Positions 8,391 to 18,289 are shown, counted from the first letter of the stretch. The stretch: DNA of 32,701 nucleotides from SLRI01 sp964528705 (GCA_964528705.1 CAZGUW010000017.1:1-32701), one strand, 5' to 3'. A program made the numbers and translations. The notes: a model not told the origin generated them from the letters alone.

Positions 8391-8851
8391 TCGGCGGCTG
8401 CGCCGCCGCCGCTGGTCTGGCTGAAGATGAACTGGCCGAGCAGGTCCTCGAAGTTCACCGAGGACTGGGTGAAGGTGATCTCGTCACCGTCTTCGAGGAT
8501 GATGTCGTCGCCACCCGGCACGATCGCCAGATACTTGCCGCCGAGCAGGCCGGAGCTGACGACCGCCGCCGTGCTGTCGGACGGCAGCTCGACCGAGCGG
8601 TCGACGCTGAACCGCACTTCGGCCCGGAACGAGACGGGATCGAGGCGCTGCTCGATCACCTGGCCGACCCGGATGCCGCTGATCCGAACGGCGCCGCCCA
8701 CGTCGAGTCCGTCGATCCGGTCGAACTTGGCGCTCAGCACGTTGCCGCCCGGATCGCCGACATCGGCCCGCGCATAGGCCCAGACGAAGAAGCCCACGGC
8801 CACCAGCAGGACCAGGGCTCCGAGCAGGCTCTCGACGATGTTCCGTTTCAT
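8387..8851 (-). CDS. mlaD: MlaD-like MCE-domain lipid transport protein
   Basis: A 154-aa protein with one N-terminal membrane anchor (residues about 8-27) and a single MCE domain (about 38-115) containing FDRIDGLDVGGAVRISGIRVG and LLGGKYLAIVPGG. This is the usual size and architecture of MlaD, which forms a hexameric ring in the periplasm and binds phospholipids for the Mla ABC transporter. The C-terminal tail has a short hydrophobic LLGQFIF segment as in MlaD, then a Gly/Ala-rich end. The ATG at 8851 gives the correct N-terminus; open sequence upstream of it lies inside ftsY. It lies 28 bases after ftsY and overlaps DUF2155. The matching mlaE and mlaF genes are about 20 kb away. Confidence 0.85.
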   Translation of the reverse strand: MKRNIVESLLGALVLLVAVGFFVWAYARADVGDPGGNVLSAKFDRIDGLDVGGAVRISGIRVGQVIEQRLDPVSFRAEVRFSVDRSVELPSDSTAAVVSSGLLGGKYLAIVPGGDDIILEDGDEITFTQSSVNFEDLLGQFIFSQTSGGGAAAE

Positions 8852-8879
8852 GCGCACCAGTCTCCGGCTGCGTGGCGGG

Positions 8880-9980
8880 TCAGGCCGCGTCCCGCGCGGC
8901 CGGCTCGAGGCCGAGCAGGCCGCGGGCGAAGGCGTCGGCCGAGAACGGCCTGAGATCGTCGATCCCCTCGCCGACGCCGACCGCGTGTACCGGCAAACCG
9001 AAGCGCTCGGCAAGGGCCACCACCACCCCGCCCTTGGCCGAGCCGTCGAGCTTGGTGACGACGAGGCCGCTGACCTCGACCATGGCCTGGAAGATCTCGA
9101 CCTGGCTGTGGACGTTCTGGCCGGTCGTGGCGTCGAGCACGAGGAGCACGTCGTGCGGTGCCTCGGGCTCGAGCTTCCGGATCACCCGGATGATCTTGGC
9201 GAGCTCGTCCATCAGCTCGGACTTGTTCTGCAGCCGCCCGGCCGTGTCAATCAGCAGCACGTCGAAGCCCTCGCGCCGCGCGCGTGCCAGCGCGTCGTAG
9301 GCAAGCCCTGCCGCATCGGCGCCGGTCTTCGCCTTCATCACCGGGCAGCCATTGCGGTTGCCCCAGATCTCGAGCTGCTCGACGGCCGCAGCACGGAACG
9401 TGTCGCAGGCAGCCAGCAGCACCCGCCGGCCGGCCAGCATCTGCTGCTTGGCGAGCTTGCCGATGGTCGTCGTCTTGCCGACCCCGTTCACCCCGCAGAC
9501 CAGGATCACCTGCGGCTGCAAGGCCTCGCGCATGGGCAGAGGCTCGGCGACGGGCGCCAGCACCCGGCCGATCTCGGTGGCGAGTGCGGTCCGGATCTCG
9601 GTATCCGTGACCTCCTTGCCGAACCGCCCCCTGGCAATCGCCTGGACCATCTTCGCCGAGGTGGCGACCCCGAGATCCGCCATGATCAGCGCCTCCTCGA
9701 GCTCCTCGAGGGTCTCGTCGTCCAGCCGCCGCTTGGTGAAGATCCCGGCAATGCTGCCCGTCAGCGCATTCGACGACCGCGCCAGCCCCTGCCGCAGCCG
9801 CCCGAGCCAGCCCTGCCTGGGCGCTTCCGGTGCCGATTCCGGGGCCGACGCCGCGGGCGGCGCCTCGACTGGTGCAGCGGGCTCGGCCGGCCGCTCCGCA
9901 GCCGCCTCCGGCGGCGGGGCCGCCGGCTCGCCACGCTTCAGCAGCCGCCCGAACCAGCCCTTCTTCTCTTCCTGAGTCAC
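8880..9980 (-). CDS. ftsY: Signal recognition particle receptor FtsY
   Basis: A 366-aa SRP receptor GTPase. An acidic, Ala/Pro-rich A region (residues about 15-60) precedes the N domain. The G domain has G1 GVNGVGKTTTIGKLA, DTFRAAA, G3 DTAGRLQN and G4 TKLDGSAKGG. FtsY docks the SRP-ribosome complex at the inner membrane and, with Ffh, drives reciprocal GTP hydrolysis. The start is GTG 9980, overlapping the stop of the DUF4268 gene (GTGA). The gene sits in a minus-strand operon with dapF and mtaB upstream and mlaD downstream; ffh is on the opposite strand about 3.3 kb away. Confidence 0.97.
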   Translation of the reverse strand: MTQEEKKGWFGRLLKRGEPAAPPPEAAAERPAEPAAPVEAPPAASAPESAPEAPRQGWLGRLRQGLARSSNALTGSIAGIFTKRRLDDETLEELEEALIMADLGVATSAKMVQAIARGRFGKEVTDTEIRTALATEIGRVLAPVAEPLPMREALQPQVILVCGVNGVGKTTTIGKLAKQQMLAGRRVLLAACDTFRAAAVEQLEIWGNRNGCPVMKAKTGADAAGLAYDALARARREGFDVLLIDTAGRLQNKSELMDELAKIIRVIRKLEPEAPHDVLLVLDATTGQNVHSQVEIFQAMVEVSGLVVTKLDGSAKGGVVVALAERFGLPVHAVGVGEGIDDLRPFSADAFARGLLGLEPAARDAA

Positions 9981-10960
9981 GACAGGCGGCCACTCTCGCT
10001 TTGGATTCGCTCAAGCCTAGGCAACAACGCCGCTCGGAATCGCTCGAGTCGATCGATCAACCATTCATGTTGATTCGGCCAATCCGGCTCGTCAAGCGCG
10101 TTGGCATTCGGACGACGCAGCATGATCTGGTAGACGCTGCCAGCCTTTTTCTCTCGCCAAAGGAGCGGCTCTCCGACCTCGCTCTCTATTGCCTGCCGCT
10201 CACAACTAAGCAGCTCGAAACGCTCGGTGGCGCCGACCCCATAAAGCCCGAGAAACACGCCGATCTCTCGCTTTGCCACATCTCTGTAGGCCCAAAGATA
10301 GACGTCCCGCGCGAGCGTGAAGCTATAAGCGCCCGAGCGGGGCGCGCGTCCGCGCGGCTTGAGGTCACCCCTTTTGCTTTCAAGAGCCGCCTCGAATGCC
10401 TCCCAATAAGCCACACGATTGACGTCAATACCTTCGGGTTCGCCGGACCTCGTGCGCTCCACTCGCTTGGCAACTGCACGCTGCCATTCATTCGGCTCGA
10501 CAACGACATTGAACCGAGGTGCCGGCGGTGAAGTACCGATCCGCCAGAGCTCGATCTCGATGCCGAAGAAGAAGAAATCATCGCGAGTAATGCGGTTGAA
10601 CCAGTCAATGGCGGCACGATGCTCAGGCCGCAGGCGGCTCACGATCCAGATAACCACGGCTGTTTCAGAGCCGGCGGCGTAAGTGAGAATTTGGCCGAGA
10701 TGCCGATGGTCGCTCGGCTCCACCTGATTCTCGATCAGCACGAGTCGGCTGGTTTCGGCCTCGCGACAGATGATGTCGGCACGGAAGTCCCCGACCGGCT
10801 TCTCGATCGCCTCGACTACGAGATTGATCCCGATCGCCTGGCCCAGCAATTCGATATTCTCGTCCTCGGCCAACCACGGCGTGAAGTTCTGTGCTTCCGA
10901 GATCCAACCCGTGCGCAACTCAACAGGCTCAAGTCGACCAAAGAGAGGGGTCCCGCTCAC
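9977..10960 (-). CDS. DUF4268 / PD-(D/E)XK nuclease-like protein
   Basis: A 327-aa protein resembling DUF4268 proteins. The N-terminal part has a restriction-endonuclease-like core: Glu50, Asp62 in FRADIIC, then LVLIENQ (Glu77-Asn-Gln79) and DHRHLGQILTYAAG (about 84-97). It is an E-x-Q variant of the (D/E)xK motif. The C-terminal domain (about 225-320) has the family's FLGLYG...ERFELLSCERQAIESEVGEPLLW pattern. Biochemical function is not established; nuclease activity is an inference. Composition differs from its neighbours: the line 10561-10620 is 50% GC by count and 10141-10200 is 60%, in a region otherwise clearly richer. It overlaps mtaB and ftsY by GTGA at both ends, although neither belongs to its family's usual context. 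Probable horizontally acquired insertion. Confidence 0.82.
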   Translation of the reverse strand: MSGTPLFGRLEPVELRTGWISEAQNFTPWLAEDENIELLGQAIGINLVVEAIEKPVGDFRADIICREAETSRLVLIENQVEPSDHRHLGQILTYAAGSETAVVIWIVSRLRPEHRAAIDWFNRITRDDFFFFGIEIELWRIGTSPPAPRFNVVVEPNEWQRAVAKRVERTRSGEPEGIDVNRVAYWEAFEAALESKRGDLKPRGRAPRSGAYSFTLARDVYLWAYRDVAKREIGVFLGLYGVGATERFELLSCERQAIESEVGEPLLWREKKAGSVYQIMLRRPNANALDEPDWPNQHEWLIDRLERFRAALLPRLERIQSESGRLS

Positions 10961-12213
10961 AACGCCGCCTGCCCCACCAACAGCCCGCCATCGACTCCCG
11001 TCACCGCCACCTCGGCGAGCGTGCCGCCCGGCACCGGCCCGGCGAGGCGGATCGGCGCGAACTCCTCGGTGTGGCCGCGGCCGCCGCGCTCGACCAGCAC
11101 CCGGCGCCGGCGGCCGACCTCGCCCGCAAGGAAGCGGTCGAGCGCCGCCTCGCCTTTTGCCCGAAGGCGCGCCGCGCGCTCCTTGACGAGCGGCTTTGCC
11201 AGCTGCGGCATGCGGGACGCCGGCGTGCCGGGGCGGGGCGAATAGGGGAAGACGTGGAGGAAGGTGAGCCCGGCCTCCTCGACGATGGCGAGCGACTGCT
11301 CGAACATCGTCTCGTCCTCGGTCGGAAAGCCGGCGATCAGGTCGGCGCCGAAGACGATGCCGGGCCGCGCCGCCCGCAACCGCGCGCAGAGCTCGATGAC
11401 GTCGTGGCGGAGGTGCCGCCGCTTCATGCGCTTGAGGATCATGTCGTCGCCGGCCTGCACGCTGAGATGCACATGCGGCATGACCCGCGGCTCCTCGGTG
11501 ACCAGCGCGAAGAGCTCCGCGTCGATCTCGGCCGGGTCGAGCGAGGAAAGCCGGAGCCGCGGCAGCGCCGGCACCTCTTCCAGGATCCGGCCGACCAGCC
11601 GGCCGAGCGGCGGGCGACCCGCCAGCTCCTTGCCGTAGGACGTGAGGTCGACGCCGGTCAGCACGACCTCCTTGTAGCCGGCCTCCACCAGCTTCCTGAC
11701 CTGCGCCAGCACCTCTTCAGCGGGCACGCTCCGGCTGTTGCCCCGGCCGTAGGGAATGACGCAGAAGGTGCAGCGATGGTCGCAACCGTCCTGCACCTGG
11801 ACGAAGGCCCGGGTGTGCTGCTCGAAACCCTCGACCATCTCGCCCGAGGTCCGCTCCAGCGCCATGATGTCGCCGACCGCGGGTGCCACGGGCTCCGGCC
11901 GGGCGAGGCCCTGCCAGGTCTCGGGCCGGAGCTTCGTGTCGTTGCCGACCAGGTGGTCGACCTCGGCGAGCCCGGCATAGGCCTCGGGCGTGATCTGCGC
12001 GGCGCAGCCGGTGACCACGATCCGCGCTTCGGGCCGGGCCCGCCTCGCGCGGCGGATCGCCTGGCGCGCCTGCCGCTCGGCCTCGGCGGTGACGGCACAA
12101 GTGTGGACGATGACAAGGTCCTCGAGCCCGGCCGCGGCGGCGTGGCGGCGCATCACCTCGGATTCGAAGATGTTGAGGCGGCAGCCGAAGGTGACGACGT
12201 CGATCCCGCTCAT
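10957..12213 (-). CDS. mtaB: tRNA t6A37 methylthiotransferase MtaB
   Basis: A 418-aa radical-SAM methylthiotransferase of the MtaB branch, which converts t6A37 to ms2t6A37 in ANN-decoding tRNAs. The N-terminal UPF0004 domain supplies three cluster-binding cysteines (in TFGCRLN, HTCAVT and VTGCAAQ). The radical-SAM cluster motif is CDHRCTFC, followed by VIPYGRGNSRS. A TRAM-like C-terminal domain covers about residues 360-418. The short GCRLN start and the length favour MtaB over MiaB or RimO. The ATG at 12213 overlaps the dapF stop (ATGA). The end overlaps the GTG of the DUF4268 gene. Confidence 0.95.
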   Translation of the reverse strand: MSGIDVVTFGCRLNIFESEVMRRHAAAAGLEDLVIVHTCAVTAEAERQARQAIRRARRARPEARIVVTGCAAQITPEAYAGLAEVDHLVGNDTKLRPETWQGLARPEPVAPAVGDIMALERTSGEMVEGFEQHTRAFVQVQDGCDHRCTFCVIPYGRGNSRSVPAEEVLAQVRKLVEAGYKEVVLTGVDLTSYGKELAGRPPLGRLVGRILEEVPALPRLRLSSLDPAEIDAELFALVTEEPRVMPHVHLSVQAGDDMILKRMKRRHLRHDVIELCARLRAARPGIVFGADLIAGFPTEDETMFEQSLAIVEEAGLTFLHVFPYSPRPGTPASRMPQLAKPLVKERAARLRAKGEAALDRFLAGEVGRRRRVLVERGGRGHTEEFAPIRLAGPVPGGTLAEVAVTGVDGGLLVGQAAL

Positions 12214-13046
12214 GCCCGGCGCCCGATGGTGGCGGGATCGAAGCTGCCGGAGAAGCTGATGGCATAGGGCCCGGTCATCCGGACCGGGCCCTCGCCCGCC
12301 CAGGCGACCTCCAGCTCGCCGCCGTCGAGAACCAGGGTGGCGCGCTCCGCCACGAGCCCCCGGCGAACGGCCGCCACGAGCGCCGCGCAGGCGCCGCTGC
12401 CGCAGGCAAGCGTCAGCCCGCTGCCCCGCTCGAAGACGCGAAGCCTGATGCGCTCCGGTCCCAGCACCCGGGCGAAGCCGATGTTCGCCCGCTCGGGAAA
12501 GAGCGCGTGCCGCTCGAGTGCTGCCCCATGCCGCTCGGCGAGGTCCACGTCGTCGACGAAGAGCACCGCGTGCGGGTTGCCCATCGAGAGGGCCACCGCC
12601 GGCGGCAGGCCGGCCACGCCGAGATCGAGTTCAAGCGTATCGGCCGGCTCCCTGAGCGGGACGTCCTCCCAGCCGAGGCGCGGGGCCGGCATGTCGACGG
12701 CGATCCGCCCGTCGTCCATGAGCCGGCTCGGCAGCACGCCGCCCGCGGTCGCCAGCGTCACCTGCCGCCGGTCGCGCTCGCGCCCGACCAGTGCCGCGAT
12801 GCAGCGGCTGGCATTGCCGCAGGCGCCGGCCTCGGAGCCGTCGGTATTGTAGAAGCGCACGGCGACGTCGGCGATCTCGCTCGGCATCAGCAGGGCGAGC
12901 TGGTCGAAGCCGATCCCCCGATGCCGGTCGCCCAGCCGCCGCACCAGATCGGCGTCGAGCGGCAGCGCCTCCCGCCGCCCGTCGAGGACGACGAAGTCGT
13001 TGCCGAGCCCGTGCATCTTGAGGAAGGTGATCATGCGCTGCGGCAT
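12210..13046 (-). CDS. dapF: Diaminopimelate epimerase
   Basis: A 278-aa enzyme that interconverts LL- and meso-diaminopimelate for lysine and peptidoglycan synthesis. The fold starts with MHGLGNDFVVLD. The two catalytic cysteines are in GACGNASRC and TLACGSGACAA. The substrate-binding FYNTDGSEA and the MGNPHAVLF motif are also present. ATG 13046 and ATG 13034 are both possible; neither has a strong Shine-Dalgarno, and most family members begin close to the second (274 aa). It is the first gene of the minus-strand operon leading to mtaB and ftsY, and diverges from ffh across a 229-base gap. Confidence 0.95.
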   Translation of the reverse strand: MPQRMITFLKMHGLGNDFVVLDGRREALPLDADLVRRLGDRHRGIGFDQLALLMPSEIADVAVRFYNTDGSEAGACGNASRCIAALVGRERDRRQVTLATAGGVLPSRLMDDGRIAVDMPAPRLGWEDVPLREPADTLELDLGVAGLPPAVALSMGNPHAVLFVDDVDLAERHGAALERHALFPERANIGFARVLGPERIRLRVFERGSGLTLACGSGACAALVAAVRRGLVAERATLVLDGGELEVAWAGEGPVRMTGPYAISFSGSFDPATIGRRA

Positions 13047-13127
13047 AAGGCGAAGCGGCCCCAAACGCAATTGCCCGTCGGGCCGCGGCAGCGGCGCCCG
13101 GTCACCGGCGACTTCGCCCGATCCGAC

Positions 13128-13157
13128 TTGACGCTGGCACGCCCGACCGCCTAGAAA
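13128..13157 (+). promoter_or_regulatory. Candidate sigma-70 promoter of the ffh-rpsP-rimM-trmD-rplS operon
   Basis: TTGACG (13128-13133), an 18-base spacer and TAGAAA (13152-13157), in the divergent gap between dapF and ffh. It predicts a transcript start near 13164 and a leader of about 110 nt. A perfect dyad TTCCTC-AC-GAGGAA lies in that leader at 13210-13223. Confidence 0.5.
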
Positions 13158-13275
13158 GCCCTTTCGCGACGCTCCCGCAAGGGCGCGGCGAGCGCTGTTG
13201 CGCAATGACTTCCTCACGAGGAACCGACCTGGTGCAACGGGCGACCGGCCCGGCTCCTCGTTCACGGTGCGGGAC

Positions 13276-14628
<1,353 letters not shown>

Positions 14629-14684
14629 CCCGCCTTTCGAACCGACCGAGCCCGTTCACCCAACCCCAACCGTCTGGAAGTCCA

Positions 14685-15032
14685 ATGGCCGTCAAGATCC
14701 GCCTGGCCCGAGGGGGAGCGAAGAAGCGCCCCTACTACCGCATCATCGCCGCCGACACGCGCTACGCCCGCGACGGCCGCTTCCTCGAGAAGCTCGGCCA
14801 CTACAACCCGCTGCTGCCGGACGAGCATCCGGAGCGCATCGTCATGAACGAGGAGCGCATCCGCCACTATCTGGGCCACGGCGCCCAGGTGAGCGACCGC
14901 ATGGCCCGCTTCCTCGACAAGGCCGGCATCCTGCCGGGTGCGACGCGCCAGCGCGGCACCGGCAAGAAGGCCGAGGAGATCGCCGCGAAGAAGGCGAAGG
15001 CCGAGAGCGAGAGCGAGGCCGCCAGCGCCTGA
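14685..15032 (+). CDS. rpsP: 30S ribosomal protein S16
   Basis: A 115-aa S16 protein with the canonical start MAVKIRLARGGAKKRPYYRI and the FLEKLGHYNPL motif. After the conserved core of about 80 residues it has a Lys/Ala/Glu-rich tail (KKAEEIAAKKAKAESESEAA), common in alphaproteobacterial S16. A good GGAAG lies 4-5 bases before the ATG. It sits 56 bases after ffh and 29 bases before rimM, in the S16-RimM-TrmD-L19 operon. Confidence 0.97.
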   Translation: MAVKIRLARGGAKKRPYYRIIAADTRYARDGRFLEKLGHYNPLLPDEHPERIVMNEERIRHYLGHGAQVSDRMARFLDKAGILPGATRQRGTGKKAEEIAAKKAKAESESEAASA

Positions 15033-15061
15033 CCAGGCCAAGGCCCGAGAACGCCACGCGC

Positions 15062-15604
15062 ATGTCCCGCACCGCCCAAACTCCCCCCAATCTCGTCTGC
15101 GTCGCCGCGGTCGCGGCAGCGCATGGCGTGCGCGGTGCGCTCAAGCTCAAGAGCTTCACCGAGGAGCCGGCAAACGTCGCCGGCTACGGGGCGCTCTGCG
15201 ACGAGGAAGGCCATGAGCTCTTCCGGGTGCGGGCCATCGGCCCGTGCAAGGGCGGGATCATCGTGGCGGCGGAGGGCATCACCGACCGGGACGCCGCCGA
15301 GGCGCTGCGCGGCCTTCGCCTCTATGTGCCCCGCGACCGCCTGCCGGCGACCGAGGACGACGATACGTTCTATCACGCCGACCTTATCGGCCTCGCGGTC
15401 GTGACCGAAGCAGGCGAGGAGATCGGCCGGATCGTCGCGGTCCACGATTTCGGTGCCGGCGACGTGCTGGAATATGTCGACGCGGCCGGGGCGAGCCGGA
15501 TGGTGGCCTTCACCCTCGCCCATGTGCCCGAGGTCGATCTCGACCGCCGCCGCGTGGTGGTGACGAGCGCCGCTCTCGCCGAAGGCGAGGAGGTGGCCGC
15601 ATGA
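15062..15604 (+). CDS. rimM: Ribosome maturation factor RimM
   Basis: A 180-aa 16S rRNA processing factor that assists 30S head assembly and binds S19. The N-terminal beta-barrel starts VCVAAVAAAHGVRGALKLKSFTE, and the C-terminal PRC-barrel includes YHADLIGLAVVTEAGEEIGRI and DVLEYV. The length is normal. The stop overlaps the trmD start (ATGA, 15601-15604), which couples the two genes. Confidence 0.95.
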   Translation: MSRTAQTPPNLVCVAAVAAAHGVRGALKLKSFTEEPANVAGYGALCDEEGHELFRVRAIGPCKGGIIVAAEGITDRDAAEALRGLRLYVPRDRLPATEDDDTFYHADLIGLAVVTEAGEEIGRIVAVHDFGAGDVLEYVDAAGASRMVAFTLAHVPEVDLDRRRVVVTSAALAEGEEVAA

Positions 15605-16344
15605 CGACGCCCTGGCGCGCCTCGGTGCTCACCATCTTCCCGGACCTCTTCCCGGGGCCCCTGGGCTGCTCGGTGCTCGGCCGGGCGCTCGAGGCCGGCA
15701 TCTGGTCGCTCGATGCCATCGATCTTCGCGACTTCGCCACCGACCGCCACCGCAGCGTCGACGACACGCCCTTCGGCGGCGGCGCCGGCATGGTGATGCG
15801 GCCGGACGTGGTCGCGGCGGCGGTGGCCGCCGTGCACGGGTCCGAAGACACGCGCCCGCTCCTCTACATGAGCCCGCGCGGCCGGCCCTTCGGCCAGGAC
15901 GCGGCACGCCGGCTCGCGGCGGCGCCGGGAGCGGTCATCCTCTGCGGCCGCTACGAGGGGGTCGACGAGCGCGCGCTCGAGGCCTGCGGCTTCGAGGAGG
16001 TCTCGCTCGGCGACTTCGTCATGACCGGCGGCGAGATCGCCGCCATGGCGCTGCTCGACGCGACGGTGCGCCTCCTGCCCGGCGTCGTCGGCAGCAGCGC
16101 CTCGCTCGAGGAGGAGAGCTTCAGCTCGGGCCTCCTCGAATACCCGCAATACACCCGGCCGCAGACCTGGCAGGGGCGGACCGTGCCGCCCGTCCTGCTC
16201 TCCGGCCACCACGCCGAGATCCATGCCTGGCGGCAGGCCGCCGCCCTGGCCCTGACCCGCCGGCGCCGCCCCGACCTCCTGGCAGCGGCCGCCGGCCATT
16301 CCCAACCCGATAGCACCTTCGCCCAGCCGGAGCCCACGCGATGA
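15601..16344 (+). CDS. trmD: tRNA (guanine-N1)-methyltransferase TrmD
   Basis: A 247-aa SPOUT methyltransferase that makes m1G37 in tRNAs with G36-G37 and prevents +1 frameshifting. It begins with LTIFPDLFPGPLGCSVLGRA. The trefoil knot SAM site is in ILCGRYEGVDERAL followed by VSLGDFVMTGGE. DDTPFGGGAGMVM near residue 55 is a family motif. ATG 15601 overlaps the rimM stop and the trmD stop overlaps the rplS ATG (16341-16344), both as ATGA. Confidence 0.97.
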   Translation: MTTPWRASVLTIFPDLFPGPLGCSVLGRALEAGIWSLDAIDLRDFATDRHRSVDDTPFGGGAGMVMRPDVVAAAVAAVHGSEDTRPLLYMSPRGRPFGQDAARRLAAAPGAVILCGRYEGVDERALEACGFEEVSLGDFVMTGGEIAAMALLDATVRLLPGVVGSSASLEEESFSSGLLEYPQYTRPQTWQGRTVPPVLLSGHHAEIHAWRQAAALALTRRRRPDLLAAAAGHSQPDSTFAQPEPTR

Positions 16345-16757
16345 ACATCATCCAGCAGATCGAGCAGCAGCAGATCCAGGTCCTTACCGCCGAGCGCGCG
16401 GTGCCCGAGTTCCGCCCGGGCGACACGCTCCGGGTCAATGTCCGCGTGATCGAGGGCAACCGCGAGCGCGTCCAGGCCTTCGAGGGCGTGTGCATCGCCC
16501 GGCGCAATCGCGGCGTGAACTCGTCCTTCACCGTCCGCAAGATCTCCTACGGCGAGGGCGTGGAGCGCGTCTTCCCGCTCTACAGCCCGCGCATCGACAG
16601 CGTCGACGTCGTGCGCCGCGGCAAGGTGCGGCGGGCGAAGCTCTATTACCTCCGCGAGCGCCGCGGCAAGTCGGCCCGCATCGCCGAGCGGCGGACCGAG
16701 CGGCCTGCCTCGAAGACCGCCGGGGCGGCCGTCGAGACGACCGGCACCGAAGCCTGA
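16341..16757 (+). CDS. rplS: 50S ribosomal protein L19
   Basis: A 138-aa L19, located at the 30S-50S interface. It has the family core FRPGDTLRVNVRVIEGNRERVQAFEGVCIARRNRGVNSSFTVRKIS and the end of the core KLYYLRERRGKSARI; an Arg/Ala/Thr tail of about 25 residues follows. The ATG overlaps the trmD stop. leuC follows after 46 bases. Confidence 0.97.
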   Translation: MNIIQQIEQQQIQVLTAERAVPEFRPGDTLRVNVRVIEGNRERVQAFEGVCIARRNRGVNSSFTVRKISYGEGVERVFPLYSPRIDSVDVVRRGKVRRAKLYYLRERRGKSARIAERRTERPASKTAGAAVETTGTEA

Positions 16758-16803
16758 CCGGCTTTCGCCGCACCCCTTGATCCGAGCCCCTGGAACCGAC
16801 CCG

Positions 16804-18219
16804 ATGGCAGTGAACGGCCCGCAGACCCTCTTCGACAAGATCTGGCAGGCGCATCTCGTCGAGGAGCAGGACGACGGCACCTGCCTGATCTACATCGACC
16901 GGCACCTCGTGCACGAGGTCACCAGCCCGCAGGCCTTCGAGGGCCTGCGCGCCGCCGGCCGCCGGGTTCGCCGGCCCGAGGCGACGCTCGCCGTGGTCGA
17001 CCACAACGTGCCGACCGACCCGGATCGGGCCAAGGGCATCAAGGACGAGACCGCGCGCATCCAGGTCGAGGCCTTGGAGCGGAACGCCCGCGAGTTCGGC
17101 GTCCAGCTCTACGACGTCAACGACATCCGCCAGGGGATCGTGCACATCATCGGCCCCGAGCAGGGTTTCACCCTGCCCGGCACGACGATCGTCTGCGGCG
17201 ACAGCCACACCTCGACACACGGCGCCTTCGGGGCGCTCGCCTTCGGCATCGGCACGTCCGAGGTCGAGCACGTCCTGGCGACGCAGACGCTCCTGCAGAA
17301 GCGCCCGAAGAACATGCGCATCACGGTCGACGGCGAGCTCGGCTTCGGCGTCACCGCCAAGGACGTGATCCTCGCCATCATCGGCAAGATCGGCACGGCA
17401 GGCGGCACCGGCCACGTCATCGAGTATGCGGGCTCCGTGATCCGCGGGCTCTCGATGGAAGGCCGGATGACGGTCTGCAACATGTCGATCGAGGCGGGGG
17501 CGCGGGCCGGCCTGATCGCCCCGGACGAGGTCACGTTCGAGTACATCAAGGGCCGCCCCATGACGCCCAAGGCCGGCGCCTTCGAGCAGGCCGTCGCCGC
17601 CTGGCGGCTCCTCCCCTCGGACGAGGGTGCGCGCTACGACAAGGAGGTCACGCTCCGGGCCGAGGACATCGAGCCGCAGGTCACCTGGGGCACCAGCCCG
17701 CAGGATGTGATCGGCATTTCCGGCGCCGTCCCCGATCCGACGAAGGTCGAGGATGCCGGCCGGCGCGCCGCCATGGAGCGCTCGCTCGCCTATATGGGCC
17801 TGGAGCCCGGCACGCCGATGCGCGAGGTGAAGGTCGACCGGGTCTTCCTCGGCTCCTGCACCAATGGCCGGATCGAGGATCTGCGGGCCGCCGCCAAGGT
17901 GATCGAAGGCAAGCACATCGCGCCCACCGTGCGCGCCATGGTGGTGCCGGGCTCCGGCCTCGTGAAGCACCAGGCCGAGGCCGAGGGGCTGGACCGGATC
18001 TTCAAGGAGGCCGGCTTCGAATGGCGCGAGGCCGGCTGCTCCATGTGCCTCGGCATGAACCCGGACCAGCTCGCCCCCGAGGAGCGCTGCGCCTCGACCA
18101 GCAACCGCAATTTCGAGGGCCGCCAGGGCCGGCTCGGCCGCACCCACCTCGTCAGCCCCGCCATGGCGGTGGCGGCCGCGATCACCGGCCACCTGACGGA
18201 CGTTCGCGAGCTCGCCTGA
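16804..18219 (+). CDS. leuC: 3-isopropylmalate dehydratase large subunit LeuC
   Basis: A 471-aa aconitase-family enzyme that isomerises 2- to 3-isopropylmalate in leucine synthesis, together with LeuD. It starts with QTLFDKIWQAHLV and has CGDSHTSTHGAFGALAFGIG. The [4Fe-4S] ligands lie in GSCTNGRIEDL and CSMCLGMNPDQL. The ATG at 16804 gives the normal length; a TTG at 16777 would add nine residues. It follows rplS, as in many alphaproteobacteria. No leuD is found immediately downstream; the next gene is on the other strand, and a strong hairpin ends the unit. Confidence 0.97.
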   Translation: MAVNGPQTLFDKIWQAHLVEEQDDGTCLIYIDRHLVHEVTSPQAFEGLRAAGRRVRRPEATLAVVDHNVPTDPDRAKGIKDETARIQVEALERNAREFGVQLYDVNDIRQGIVHIIGPEQGFTLPGTTIVCGDSHTSTHGAFGALAFGIGTSEVEHVLATQTLLQKRPKNMRITVDGELGFGVTAKDVILAIIGKIGTAGGTGHVIEYAGSVIRGLSMEGRMTVCNMSIEAGARAGLIAPDEVTFEYIKGRPMTPKAGAFEQAVAAWRLLPSDEGARYDKEVTLRAEDIEPQVTWGTSPQDVIGISGAVPDPTKVEDAGRRAAMERSLAYMGLEPGTPMREVKVDRVFLGSCTNGRIEDLRAAAKVIEGKHIAPTVRAMVVPGSGLVKHQAEAEGLDRIFKEAGFEWREAGCSMCLGMNPDQLAPEERCASTSNRNFEGRQGRLGRTHLVSPAMAVAAAITGHLTDVRELA

Positions 18220-18237
18220 GAAGTCCGAAGCCCGGCG

Positions 18238-18265
18238 CGACGGGGTCGAGCGGTCGACCCCGTCG
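18238..18265. terminator. Perfect 12-bp hairpin between convergent leuC and small membrane gene
   Basis: Positions 18238-18249 pair without mismatch with 18254-18265 around a GCGG loop. A further CCGG/CCGG pairing beyond a 2-base bulge is possible. It lies 18 bases after the leuC stop and 25 bases beyond the stop of the opposite gene. It has no T-tract on either side, so it is a hairpin-type or mRNA 3'-end element rather than a textbook intrinsic terminator. It could serve both strands. Confidence 0.6.
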
Positions 18266-18289
18266 CCGGTCCTCGGTTCGTCCCCGCTC

